From: Margaritispora aquatica
Lineage: Eukaryota; Ascomycota; Leotiomycetes; Helotiales; Discinellaceae
Length of the DNA: 64,000 nt
Assembly: GCA_007644065.1 (NCBI GenBank)
Contig: VJWN01000023.1
Location: 445,434 to 509,433 of the forward strand
Reading direction: 5' to 3'
Shown: positions 10,978 through 22,293 of the stretch, piece by piece
How the letters are laid out: each line of letters begins with the position of its first letter
Position numbering within the stretch: position 1 is the stretch's first letter
Position numbers and translations under genes: made by a program
Notes under the pieces: generated by a model
What the model was told of the DNA's origin: nothing
The model's input: the letters and a program-made list of their open reading frames with translations, nothing else
The model's database searches: none

Positions 10978-12875
10978 ATGCATTTCAATACAGAATCCCT
11001 CATTTTATTGGCAGCTTTGCCTTTTGCCATAGCTTCACCTCTTGGAGTATGTCTGTCTCTATTGTCAAGCTCAAGTTTATCTAAATAACAAGCTAACCTC
11101 CAACTCTCAGACCCTTGGTAATGCCCTTGGTCACCGTCAAGTAACAACCAATGTTGCTTCAGCCTGTAATATTCAGTGCCCGGTGTATAATGCTGGTTAG
11201 TTGCCCATATTCTTTGAATTATTGGTGCTAACAAGAAAAAGATCACGCGGCTATTCTTCAACGCATCAGCGCTCTTGAAGCTTACTTCACCGGTGGCGGG
11301 GCGGCTCCTCCTCAGACTCAAGCGAATGGCGGCGTTCACTGTGTACCTGTTGGTGGAAGCAGCGGTGTCGTCGGAGGTACCGGAGCTATCAATACAGGAG
11401 CAAACACTGGGTTCGGAGGCAATCCCAATTTCGGTAATCCTCAAGTTGGTGCCGGAGGACAGATCTCTAGCCAGTTCGGTGGCTCCCAACCTGCCTCTGG
11501 AAGCGATAACCCTGACCAGTTTACGGGAGTTGGGGGAACTCAAACCGGAGCTGGTGGTCAAAATTCGGGTCTTGGCAACGGTGGAAGCGTTATCCCACCA
11601 GCTGGAGGGCCAAACATAGGTGTCGTTCAACCTGGTAAAGGTCCCAACACTACACCAGGCAATTCCAACACTGGCTTCACGGGAGGCATTAGTTTTGGCC
11701 CAGGAGGTATCACCGGCAACGCAGGCTTCAGCGGCAATGGAGTGAACGCAAATGTTGGTGTTGGCCCCAATGGCGCTGTCACTGGAAACGCGGGGTTTAG
11801 TGGCAACGGAGTGAATGCAAATGTTGGTTTTGGACCAAATGGTATCACAGGTGGTGGTATCAGCTTCGGTGATTCTGGAACGAAGCCTTCTACTACCACG
11901 CCGAGCACCAAGCCCAAGCCTAATCCCGCGACTAAACCTGCTCCTGTCAAAGGCAATGGAGGTATCTCGGGTGGCGGAGGAGGACACAGTAGTGGTGGCG
12001 GAGGCTCATCTGGTGGAGGTTCAAGAGGTGGAAATGGAAACCAAAACCCAGATCAAAAGGATCCTAATATTCCAGGTGGGACTCCCACTGATCCAAACGC
12101 GCCCAAAGATCCTAACAACACAGATGGCACACCTGCTGATCCCAATAATCCGGATGGAACCCCAGCTGATCCAAACAATCCCGATAGCACTCCAACTGAT
12201 CCGAATAATCCTGACGGAACACCTCTCGATCCCAACAATCCGAGCGGGACTCCCGTAGACCCGAATAATCAGGATGGAACTCCTATCGACCCAGAGAATC
12301 CCAATGGCGCACCCATTGACCCGAACAACCCAGATGGCACGACTCCTCCAACTGAGATCGATCCTAATAACCCAGATGGAACCACCCCACCAGCAGTTGA
12401 AAATCCTCCTACCACTGGAGAAGAAAGCACCGGCTCTAGCGAGGAGGTTACAGATGGGGCCGTGCCAGGTGAAGAACAGGGACCGACCGAGGAAGAAGGA
12501 AATGGTCAAATTATTGACCCTGAGACTGGATCTGGAGAAGAGACAGGAGGCGAGATTGTGGATCCGGTGACGGGCGTTGAAGATGGCAGTGGAGGTGAGG
12601 CATTTGATGGTGGAGAGACGTTTGATGGCGGGGAGCCGTTCGATGGAGGCGAGCCCTTTGATGGAGGAGAGACCTTTGACGGAGGAGATATTTTTGATGG
12701 CGGCGAAACTTTCGATGGAGGTGAGATATTTGATGGTGGGGATGAAGGCGGAGACTTTGACTTCGGCGGCGGTGAGGGGGGCGATTTTGATTTTGGGGGT
12801 GGTGATGACTTCGATTTTGGGGGAGGATTCGATGACTTTGGAGGAGATTTCGGCGACTTTGGGTTCAAGGGATAA
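10978..12875 (+). CDS. Secreted repetitive Gly/Asn/Pro/Asp-rich protein, probably cell-surface or matrix
   Basis: Not a recognised family. Exons 10978-11046, 11111-11195 and 11242-12875 give 1788 nt in frame, 595 residues. Residues 1-19 are a classic signal peptide ending at AIAS-P. A short ordered head follows with two Cys (CNIQC) and a helix (AAILQRISALEAYF). The rest is low complexity in blocks: Gly/Asn-rich with a duplicated GNGVNANVG unit, a Lys/Pro stretch, a Ser/Gly stretch, a 10-residue DPNNPDGTPx array (about residues 325-438), a Glu/Gly region, a six-residue xxFDGG array (about 503-555) and a final DFDFGGG tail. The tail is strongly acidic and would bind cations such as Ca2+. No GPI signal or membrane helix ends the protein, so release or wall entrapment is likely. 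Signal peptide and repeats are seen directly; the role is inference. Confidence 0.8.
12061..12400 (+). repeat. Coding 30-bp minisatellite (DPNNPDGTPx units)
   Basis: About ten diverged 10-residue units. DPNN is nearly constant while the tenth residue changes (A, T, L, V, I). Copy number probably varies among strains. Confidence 0.8.
12595..12750 (+). repeat. Coding 18-bp minisatellite (E[TAP]FDGG units)
   Basis: Eight six-residue units with FDGG constant and the two preceding residues varying (EA, ET, EP, DI, EI). It merges into a DFDFGGG tail. Confidence 0.8.
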
Positions 12876-13173
12876 AGGATGATGAAAATGGAAAGGTATG
12901 TATCGAGCTATGTGTTTAATGTTTGTTTTAGCAGGGCAAGGTCAAGATGAGCAGGTGTACGATAGTTTCTTTCATGATTATGGTGGGGATGGGAATTTTT
13001 GTCAGGCATTGTGTTGTGTTTTATTCGAAATAGAGTTGGGTTTGTAGTTTAGTGCATTCGTTGGTTCTTACTTCGTACTTTCATCCACTCCTTGTGTATG
13101 AACATTGCGAAACTACCAATCTCCTATCAACAGAAAACCCTATCCCTGTGCCTCTCTCGCTTATTTGGGTGTC

Positions 13174-14080
13174 TCATGCCTCCAAAATATCGCCCAAAAT
13201 ATCGCCCATCGAAACGTCGCTTTCATCGGAGCTTTCTTCGTCTTCAGAACATTCCTCATACTCATCGGAACTTTCTTTATCTTCTTCCTTAACATCCTCT
13301 TCGCCTTCTGTGGAACTTTCTCCGCAGTCATCCTTCACCTCTTGAGTATCGGAATCGGCGTCGAACGTGACCTCAAACAAACCGACCCAAGCAGGTTCCT
13401 CCCGCAAAACCAGATCAATCTCCCTCTTCAGGAGCATCTGTCTCATCAATCCGTCCCGCCATTCCCAATCCCGCCCGATTTCATCGAAAACCAGTTCTCG
13501 CAGCTTTTCGGTTAACCATTGAAGAGACTCGAGGATAGAAGTGGATACTTTAAGTCTCTCCCACTCAACCAATCCTTCAGCGAATGATCGATAATTAGTC
13601 TCAGATCCAGGAGTCACCAAGAGCTCGCATGCGCGCTGTGAAGACGTTAGCCTTGCCTGCTCTCGTGAATTGCAAGATTATGCAGACACTCACCATCTTT
13701 CCCCTATTCTCACCAAGTCTCTTCCTAACATTCTCCAGATCCAAAGCCAAGTGCCTCAATTTCTCTCCTCTCGTAGCAGCCCACCAAACTCCACCCTTCC
13801 CTGCCGGTCCGACCCCAACGCCACTCGTCAAGCTCGAATCTTGGAAAAATCTTCTTCTTTCTTCCTCATTCGCTGCTTTGTTTGCGTGTTGCAACTTCGC
13901 CATGTCGTACTTGAAGCCATTGCCGAATTCTTGAACGCGGTAGAACGGTGTTGAGGGCGAGGCAAGGTAGCTGAGATTGTGCACGCGTGCATAAATCGCG
14001 GCGGCAGTGGTGAAAGGTGAGCTCCATGTTGTTGTGAAGCGGTCGGCGAAGTAAACGGGGTCGAGGGGATTGTTTGGCAT
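13174..14080 (-). CDS. Conserved hypothetical protein with acidic C-terminal tail
   Basis: Function not recognised. Two exons, 13694-14080 and 13174-13635, with a 58-nt intron (GTGAGT...CACAG) give 849 nt, 282 residues. Residues 1-190 look globular: aromatic-rich start (PVYFADRFTTTW), a basic helix (KAANEEERRRFF), a GKGGVWWAATRGEKLRHLALDLE segment, and a helical second half rich in Leu and Trp. The last 45 residues are almost all Asp, Glu and Ser with many SSDE-like sites that casein kinase 2 could modify, as in nuclear or chaperone-like proteins. The acidic tail ends in GDILGDILEA. The start ATG at 14080 is the first in the frame. No membrane segment or signal peptide. Confidence 0.7.
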
Positions 14081-14792
14081 TTTTGTTCTGTGTGTGTGGT
14101 AGATGTTGATGAATTGGTGATGAAGGAAGTGTGGTAGAGTTTTTCTTTGCGTTGATGAAAGACAGGTGTGTTGTCGAGACGATATATCAGTGTCACGGGC
14201 TAGCTTGGTGTCGATGTGTTTGCGAATTCATTTGGATTGAGATTTTTGGAGACAGCAATGTGAAACCGATCCCTTGGGTGCTTTTGTGGGATCATTGAAG
14301 GCGAAGCTAAGGCGAACAAAACATTACAGTTCGATCTTAGCTTTTCAGACGAAGTTTCAACCTAGTCGCATCAAGTCTTGCACATGCGGTGATAAAGGAG
14401 CAGTCCAAAGACTCAGGGACATTCTCGCTTAATGACAAAACTATCTTCCTTGGCATATATACCTAGATGCTTCTAGATTGTAAATCACATTGATTACGCT
14501 AAAAATACCACGCTATCTCTTCAAGTAACTAGAACGACACGGGATCCTATGATCACTCGCATATGGAACCAAAAATACCTTGAACATTCACTGCATGGCA
14601 ATAGAATAGAAGTCACTCTGGGAGACGGAGCTGTGTAAAAGTATCGTTGTCATGAACCCGATCTTTGTCCTACTAGTTCGAGCTTAAGCAAGAATCTTCC
14701 GTTCTTGTGAAAGTTATCACGCTATTCTTCTTCCTACATGGGACAACTTCAATGCTGTTTACAACTCAAAGACGTGCATTCTCAAACACCTT
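14081..14792. other. Intergenic
   Basis: Promoter side of the acidic-tail gene and 3' side of the CFEM membrane protein. No gene or repeat seen. Confidence 0.5.
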
Positions 14793-15896
14793 TCAACCCT
14801 GCAACTCAACCCTTTTCGTTTTCTTCTCCGCACTCAACTCCCCAGGTTTCTCCACAACCTCCATCTCAGGTGTCAACCCAGGTCCCAGTTCCGGCATGCC
14901 ATCTGCCCTCTCGGAGGGCATTGCAGGAGGAGGATTCGATCTCTTTCGAAGTAAAACAGCAATATAACCCAAAAGACACATGATCAAGAATCCAATGCCA
15001 ACACCGACGCCAATGCCGGCCTTGGCACCCGTTGACAGTGACTGTGATGAATTTGAGCTTTGAGACGTAGGGATTGGTGTGGGGCTGTTGGTTGGAGATG
15101 TAAGAGCTGTTCCTAATGTCCCTACAGTTGAACTCGAACCTGAAAAAGAGCTAGATATAGATGAACTTGGTGTTGAGCTTGATGTCAGACTTGATGGCGG
15201 TGTCTAAGGGGCAAGACATGTTAGTGTGTCTCGTAACAGAAAGGTAAAGGGATTTGTGAATTACAGAAGTGGACGCGAAAGTTGTAGATTTGGCCGAAGT
15301 GATGGAAGAAGCGATCGTGGTTGATGTGGAATTATTCACGAAGATGATAATTGGCTGCGTACTCGCTAATTCTATGTCAACTAATTTCTAATCAATCTAT
15401 TCGGGCCTTCTGTTCTCGCAATCAGCATACACACTATTTTTTCCATCACACGACTGACTTACACTTGTCAACGTCGCCAACGGAGCCTTAACCGTAGATC
15501 CCACCGTCACGCTCGCAGCTATATCCTTGTAAGCTTGCAAACAAACCTCAATGAGAAGATGCGTCACCTTTGCAAAAGTTCTGAAGGTACGCAAAAGTAG
15601 ACGCAGCATCTGCAGCACTGCAAGCCGCATTTGCACAATCGCGAACACCGTATGCTGTATTGACGTTTGAGCACACGCACGCTATATCTGAGGTCGAGCA
15701 TCCCAGGCTCGGACCCAGAGCTAGCATATTGGTGATGCATATTTGCTGAAGTTCGTCAGTACGACCAGAGGGTATATGTCTATTCGGTGATATCTCTTAC
15801 ACCACATGCTGGAAGGTTGTTGGTGGTTTGAGACTCGGCGATGCCTTGTAAGACTATGATAAGCAGAAGATGAGAGCTGGGGGTTGTCAATTTCAT
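14793..15896 (-). CDS. CFEM-domain single-pass membrane protein
   Basis: Surface protein with an extracellular CFEM domain, a fold that in several fungi binds haem or takes part in surface sensing. Five exons (15801-15896, 15568-15745, 15465-15518, 15265-15371, 14793-15203) give 846 nt, 281 residues. A signal peptide (1-21) precedes a complete CFEM domain with all eight Cys at 31, 35, 48, 55, 57, 69, 74 and 90. The spacing is C-x3-C-x12-C-x6-C-x-C-x11-C-x4-C-x15-C, and the Asp at 52 is the residue that ligates haem iron in characterised members. A Ser/Thr-rich, probably O-glycosylated stalk follows, then one helix (GIGVGVGIGFLIMCLLGY) with an RKR stop-transfer and a Pro/Glu cytoplasmic tail. 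The exon 3/4 junction is the least certain. It is not GPI-anchored, unlike many CFEM wall proteins. Confidence 0.85.
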
Positions 15897-16528
15897 TGCG
15901 AATTGTTAGAGCAAGTACACTTGGGCTTTAGTTCGAATGTGAGTGATTTGCGATGTCTGAAATTGTGGCGAGCACCGGAAAAAGGACCATCACGAGATGC
16001 CAGTCTTATCATTCTTGGATCTGCAAGAGATCAGGAAGAGTGTCAATTGTGGCTTCTGGTTATCAAGGATGCAACTGATCGTCGGATACACGACAAATAG
16101 AAGACGAAGACGCAGTTGTGGCGTATTGGCGCATCGCTTGAATGGGGTTTCTTGGCTACCTACGATAGGCAGGATAGCATTTATTTCCCAGACTGTCTCA
16201 ATCAAACTTCAGCTCGTGTTATGGATGTAGCTGGCAAGAAATGATGTGACTTGAAATTACACACACAATGTCTACTTCGTTCAATAAATTAGACCTTGGT
16301 AGACCTCGCTTACATCTTATGCCTACTTCAATGTTAGCAGAACATTTGAGGGTTGAATATCATCAGAGAAACAACATCACGATTTGGATCAAACCCAAAG
16401 TCAATGATAATCACCCACGAGGAAATCCACTGCAATCGTAGATGATTGTCACTTCACATCGACATCATGGGTACAGCTCAGAAATATATGATTAATGACT
16501 TCTTATGTTTGTTGACTAAATGGTACAC
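15897..16528. other. Intergenic
   Basis: Promoter of the CFEM gene and 3' end of cyanase. No gene seen. Confidence 0.5.
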
Positions 16529-17250
16529 TTAAAATCTGGTGAAAGGAAGCCTGAGAATACGATTAGCATCAATGATCACACATCTACAAGGCTTATTTGG
16601 AGACTTACCACTTTCCCCTCAAAGTAATAACAGCCCATGCATTCCCTGCCTCATCAACCTCCTTCTCCACCTTTGTACTGAAAGAAATAGCACTCATAAT
16701 ACCATCCCCAAACTTCTCATTCAAGACCGCCTTGTACGCATAGCCATAATTCTGGACAATCTCATAGAGTCTGTAAATCAACGGCTCGACAGGCGGCATG
16801 GGTCCCGCACGTCCTCGGTCCGGGAAACCAAGCAATTGCTTGCCGAGTATCTCTTCCGAGACATCAAGGATCTTGGAGAGCTTGGCGACGTCTTCGGCGG
16901 ACGCTTGGGCTTGTCCGTAGAAGAGTGCGGCAACGGCGACTTCAGAACGGCCGAGCTCTTTAGCAATGGACTCGAATGAGAGAGATTTGGTGGCTTTGGC
17001 GTCGAAGAGCGTCTTGGAGGAAGCAGGGAGGCGGTCGATGAGGGAGGTCTGGAGGGAGGATTGTCAGTAGAAGTTTTTTAATGAATTAGAACTGCTCAAT
17101 GGCATTGTTTCGAACTCTGAAAGAACCTTTGTGTTAAGGATAAGGACATTGTGAGATGTGGTATTGTGATGTGTGCGGGGTAAGCGACATGTCTGAATTG
17201 GTGAAATTGATACTCACGTCAAGCACCGCGATCTTGCTGTTGTCTGTCAT
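16529..17250 (-). CDS. CYN1: Cyanate hydratase (cyanase, EC 4.2.1.104)
   Basis: Converts cyanate plus bicarbonate to carbamate, which breaks down to ammonia and CO2; a homodecamer in characterised enzymes, used for detoxification and nitrogen supply. Three exons, 17218-17250, 16609-17048 and 16529-16550, give 495 nt and 164 residues, the normal size. The N-terminal helical part has the family phrase [18 protein letters not shown]. The C-terminal catalytic part has [18 protein letters not shown] with the active-site Arg and nearby Glu, and [11 protein letters not shown] with the active-site Ser. The last exon codes only LPFTRF after GKW. It is 22 nt long and is found only by splicing GTAAGT...GCTAATC...CTCAG; without it the protein would stop at GKW-TAA. 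The first intron is 169 nt, long for this window. Confidence 0.95.
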
Positions 17251-17690
17251 GTTGAATATGATTTCTGGATGTTCTACACTCAATCGAAGAGGAAATCAAG
17301 AGAATATAAACAACTGAAAGAGGGGCATCAAGCTGTACGCCCTTGGAATTGTAAGATCTTAGCTACCGCGGATAAGCATTCAGTGATCGTCATTCCGGGT
17401 TAAATCCGAGTCATGTCCGGCGGGGTAGAAGAGCTGAGTTCTGATGCTGTCATAGGCAGGTAACTCACTCATAACTTGAGGAAATCGGTCTTTGAAAGAG
17501 GCTCAAACCACAGATATTCCCGTGATCCCCTTCAGGGGAGTTCCGAAATGCCAAGCAGTTTAATGTCACGGTGGGTTGGGTATTGGCAAAGACATTGCTT
17601 AGTAATCTGATTACGAGATTGTTGCCTGACCAACTGTTTCTAGGTCGACCTTCGACCTTCGACCTTTAACCCAACGCCTCAGTCCTCGAA
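17251..17690. promoter_or_regulatory. Divergent promoter between cyanase and the NLR gene
   Basis: 440 bases serving both genes. A tandem heptamer (CGACCTT, three copies) lies at about 17647-17667, just before the NLR start. Confidence 0.4.
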
Positions 17691-20617
17691 ATGGATGGTC
17701 TTAGTGGAGCCGCAAGTGTCATAGCTGTGATCGACATCTCTGCAAAAATCTTCGAACTTTGTCAAACATATGTCTCAGCGGTAAAGGAAGCTAGGAAGGA
17801 TATTCAGCGTCTCCGCAACGGGGTAACATCTCTTCAAGATGTCCTGACTGATGTGAGAGATCTAGCTGAAGACTCGAGCTCACCTAGACGGTCAGTCTTC
17901 AGCTGTCTCAATCAGCATGACGGCCCAGTACAGCAGTGTGAGAGAGACTTGAGACAGCTGGTGGTGCAGCTAGAGCCAGGAGAAGGAGAGGGTAAGATGA
18001 GGCAATTCGGTCTACGAGCATTAAAGTGGCCCTTCTCAAGTAAGGACATAGATAAACGGCTTCAGATTATCAACGGCCATAAGGCGACTTTTACCCTGGC
18101 GTTGACGAGTGACAATTTGCAGGTCTTGTACTAGCATAATCCTGTGGTTCAAGCTAACATTTATCAGTGTTCTTACTCGCGCTATTAGAGATGATATCTC
18201 AAGGTTAGGCGATGGTCTAGCGGATATTCAAATCAAACAGAGAGCACTAGCAACAAGTGAAAAACAACAGAAAATCCGACGTTGGCTATCATCACCAGAT
18301 CCGTCTTCTAACCATAACGCTGCTTGCAAAGCACGTCAAGCAACTACAGGGGAATGGTTCTTGAAGAGCGATGAGTTTGAGAAATGGAAGATGACTTCTA
18401 GATCTTTCCTCTGGCTTTATGGCATTCGTAAGTAATCGCCTCAGCTAGGCTACTAATAGCTAATAAAGATATTTCAGCTGGCTGCGGGAAAAGTGTCCTT
18501 TGGTAATGACTCCACACAAATGATTTATTCTGAATTTTTTAATTAAATTCGCAGTTCTACGGCTCTTGAAGCAGTCAAGTCTCAATACAAGTGTAGTCCC
18601 ACCGTGGCAATTGCTTATTTCTACTTTGACTTCAATGATACCAAAAAGCAGAGGCACGACAAATTTACGCATTCACTAATCGAGCAGTTAGCCGAACAAT
18701 CAGCGAAAGCCTGCACTTGTCTGGAATCGCTCTTTTCTTGCTGCCGTGATGGGAAGGAGCAGCCTATGCAGCGTGCCCTTGAGTCTGTGTTACAGCAAAT
18801 GCTGGATGAATTTAAGGAGACGTTCATTATTCTTGATGCTTTAGACGAATGTCAAGAAAGGGAAGAACTTCTACTTCTATTAGGTCATCTTAAGTCCTGG
18901 GGGGCAGGGAAATTGCACATTCTTGCCACAAGTCGAAGAGAGCGAGATATCGAAGAAGCTCTCGCATCATTGGTTACAAGTGAAATCTGCCTACAGAGCG
19001 CTTTCGTTAATGTTGACATTGAAACCCATATTTCTGAACGACTTCGGAACGACTCAAAACTGAAAAGGTGGCCTGATAACGTGCGAGGAGAAATTAAAGA
19101 TGCTTTGATGAAAGGAGCACAAGGGATGTATGTCGAAAAATTTTCTCAAGTTAATTTTTGAAACAACTAACATGAGTTCAAGGTTTCGTTGGGTTGTATG
19201 CCAACTAGACGCACTTCGGAAATGTTTGAAAGTGGACGCTCTACGGAAAGCACTAAAGTCTCTACCGAAAACTCTAGATGAAACATATGCTCGTATATTG
19301 CTCAGCATTGATGAGGACTACAGTCAAGATGCATTCAGAATTCTCCAATGGCTGGTATATTCGGCTCGGCCACTTCTGATAGAAGAGATGGTTGAAGTTA
19401 TCGCTATCGATAGTGAGCAGTCACAATTCAAACCCGAAAACCGACTTCTAGATCCTCGAGATTTATTAGTTATATGCTCCAGCTTGGTAACAACTGTAAC
19501 GATGACGGCGGAAGACGATGACTATGTCTCTATCGAGATGACAGAGCTTAGGTTAGCTCATTTCTCTGTCAAAGAATACTTAATTTCTGATCGAATTCGA
19601 AATGGAAAAGCTTTCCGGTATGATATACAAGAAGGAGGAGAGGAAGAAATTGCAAGTTCTTGTCTACAGTACCTTCTTCATTTTGAAAGGGGTATACTCA
19701 ACCGAGCAAATTTGAACACATTTCCGCTAGCTGAGTATGCAGCGAAATATTGGTGTCGTCATTTCCGAGCAACAAAGGATTTCGATCGAGGGAGTAAGCT
19801 CGTTGTACAGCTTTTGCAAGGAGACACTCTTCGGAACTGGATCTGGCTCTGTAACCCAGGCCCGCCATGGTATGGAACGGATATGGATAGGGATATCGCC
19901 ACAATTGCCTCTCCGCTATATTACGCATCAAGAGAAGGTTTACTTGGGCCAAGTTCAGTTTTGATTGAGCAAGGGGCTAATTTGAATGCTCAAGGTGGAC
20001 GCTACGGCAATGCACTGCATGCAGCTTTAGCTGAAGGTCACGAGGCAAGCGCAGCACTCTTGATCGGGAAAGGCGCCGATGTCAATGCTCAAGGTGATCA
20101 CTACGGCAATGTACTACAAGCAGCTTCAGCTAAAGGTTACGAGGTAATCGCAGGACTCTTAATCGAGAAAGGCGCCGATGTGAATACTCAAGGTGGACGC
20201 TACGGCAGTGCACTACAAGCAGCTTCGGCTAGAGGTCACGAGGCAATCGTAGCACTCTTAATCGAGAAAGGCGCCGATGTGAATGCTCAAGGCGGAGTCT
20301 ATGGCAATGCACTACAAGCAGCTTCAGCTAGAGGTTACGACGCAATCGTATTACTCTTGGTCGAGAAAGGCGCCGATATAAATGCCCAAGGTGGACCCTT
20401 CGGCAATGCACTACAAGCAGCTGCTAGAGATTACGAGGCAATCGTAACGCTCTTAATCCAGAAAGGCGCCGATATAAATGCTCAAGGCGGAGAATACGGC
20501 AGTGCATTACGAGCAGCTTTACTTAATGGTCAAGACGCAATCGTAGCACTCTTGATCGAGAAAGGCGCCGATGCTCAAGGCGGATACTACGGTAATGCAC
20601 TGCAGGCAGCTTTCTAG
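17691..20617 (+). CDS. NLR-like STAND receptor: SesA/NACHT_N-type N-domain, NACHT NTPase, ankyrin repeats
   Basis: Fungal NOD-like receptor, the class used in heterokaryon incompatibility and non-self responses. Exons 17691-18127, 18168-18427, 18478-18502, 18555-19127 and 19183-20617 give 2730 nt, 909 residues. The first intron is only 40 nt (GTACTA...GCTAAC...ATCAG). The N-domain (1-145) matches the helical type that precedes NACHT domains. The P-loop is G-x-PGCGKS at 231-238, its Gly split over a 25-nt exon, and Walker B is FIILDALDEC around 331-340. A winged-helix-like region follows (LPKTLDETYARIL, LAHFSVKEYL). From about residue 696 to the end are seven to eight 33-residue ankyrin units that are nearly identical at DNA level. 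The last unit has lost six bases (GADAQGG instead of GADVNAQGG), then stops in mid-repeat, so the C-terminus may be shortened. Confidence 0.85.
19975..20617 (+). repeat. Highly similar 99-bp ankyrin-coding tandem array
   Basis: Units share long identical runs (for example around GAGAAAGGCGCCGAT). One unit lacks a codon and another lacks two. This degree of identity points to recent duplication or gene conversion. Confidence 0.85.
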
Positions 20618-20910
20618 CGAGTGCGGAGGGGAAGCCGACGATCTGTTGGCGACTGTAGCTCTACTGGAAATGGTCAAGGAACAGAAAATCCAAAAATCTT
20701 CTATCTATCCTACGTATGAATGGTTGGGTCTTCCTTTCGGCAGTGGGGAAATGTTCCAAAAATTAGTTCAGTTATTATAGGCTAAGTGCAGAAAGTTCAG
20801 CAAAGTCGCCTCGTCAACAAAGACCCGAATCTGTAATTTAACGGCGTCAGCTTCTAGAGAATCAATTTCAAACCCACAGAGGTGAATGGATTCCAGGCCT
20901 GAAAATCAAC
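20618..20910. other. Region after the ankyrin stop
   Basis: A one-base shift from the ankyrin frame stays open to 20780 (LSSECGGEADDLL...), possibly an old C-terminus of the receptor. No independent gene. Confidence 0.3.
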
Positions 20911-21542
20911 TCAGTCAATGGAAGAGGAAGAACATTGCCCCGCGGTCCGGCTAGAACTTTCCCACTCTACAATTCTTCGGCAGATATCTTCTAGCTCGAC
21001 ATGCTGTGTACTTATCCATTTACGATACAGTGCAAAAGTATAAGCTCCTATAAAGAAATCAGGAAAAGGAGAGCAGGCAACGTGGATATTTCTTCTCATT
21101 AGATCCATCTTACTAAACCATTGTCGGGAATTCTGCCGATTAACACGTACTTATCACAAGCCTGTGCCCAATTTTGGAGATCTTGTATAATAAGCTGGCC
21201 TTTACCTTGACTGGCAAGAAAGTCTGGGACATTCGAGACACGAGAAATGGTTGTATCCGAAATCTGCCGCAGTTCTCAACATCGAATATAGCAAGACCAG
21301 CTAACTAACTTACTTCGTCTGCAGTCTAATCCCAACATGTCCGCTTCTGCCCTGTTGTATGAAGTGTCCATTCCAGCATTGGATAAAGCAATCATAACGA
21401 ACACTTGGTCCATGAGAGCATGCGCCTGACCTTATCCACTGCGGTTCGGAGATCCGTTTTCTCCCTTTGTGCACTGATATCTGTCAATACAGACAACGTA
21501 GCCCGAGTGCCACCTTTTACCCATTTTTTCGCCACGGGTGGT
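20911..21542 (-). pseudogene. Decayed protein-coding remnant, family unknown
   Basis: Three protein-like blocks in different minus-strand frames follow each other in a sensible order: a basic/hydroxylated block ending KVRRMLS (about 21542-21420), a block DQVFVMIALSNAGMD...MLGLDCRR (about 21415-21315), and NVPDFLASQGKGQLIIQDLQNWAQACDK (about 21250-21150) with a further open block down to 20911. The first two blocks are off by one base without any intron signal between them. A GTAAGT donor follows DCRR, but the best acceptor leaves the next block out of frame. I therefore read it as a gene broken by small indels. I do not recognise the family. Real coding potential is an inference from composition. 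Confidence 0.35.
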
Positions 21543-22293
21543 TTCTCCTTACGTCTAGATGGACGATACTATTAGAAGTTGTACTTATATTATACAGTCA
21601 GACTAAGTCTCTAGAGCGAGATGTCATAGTTGTCTAATTATCCGGGATTTGTATGCACATGAAGGGTGTAAGTGGGTCTCCATCCAAATACCGAAACCCC
21701 TTGTCACTTAGGAGATTGTTGATTTGCAAACAATACATTGGACTCAGCAAGATTGGAGAGAATCGCGAGTTTCCTTTTCATATCCAGTCTCAAATGACAA
21801 CTCGAAACCGGTCCATTCACATTCACAGTCACGATTCGGAATCACAATCATGCAAAAAGCCAGCCAAAAGTTTGAACGAGAACGCCTAACCTCTGTAAAG
21901 AGAGCTCAGCAATTCTCAAACCATATACATTATATCCTATCTCCTCAATTCATATATAAAGCAAGACCTGTACTCCATGCAGACTCATCCCCAAAATCCA
22001 GACCGTCGATGCGATCGGGAGAAAACGTCTCCTCTCCCTTCAGTCCGGTAAATGTGTAAGAAGCCTCTGCATAGAAGCCTTATCGAAGAAGCGAAATTTT
22101 GAATCGAAAATTGTATTGCGTCTTACCAATGACTGTAGTGCAGGCGGTAGTGTAAGGTGAATGTGCGTTTCCTCCATGTTATCAAGTCCTATCCCATCTC
22201 TCAACCTTGCCAGTGAGATTGAAACCAACTGTCCTGGCTCCATCAAGCATCAAGACCATGTAGAAACCGGCACCACCATTCTACCACGGAAAT
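21543..22293. other. Intergenic
   Basis: A/T-rich, no convincing gene. It contains the 3' flank of the small repeat-peptide gene. Confidence 0.45.

Noticed and set aside
17691..18200. Frameshift at the exon 1-2 junction of the NLR
   Set aside because: Suspected first with the donor at 18123. Using the GTACTA donor at 18128 restores one frame of 909 codons, so no frameshift is needed.
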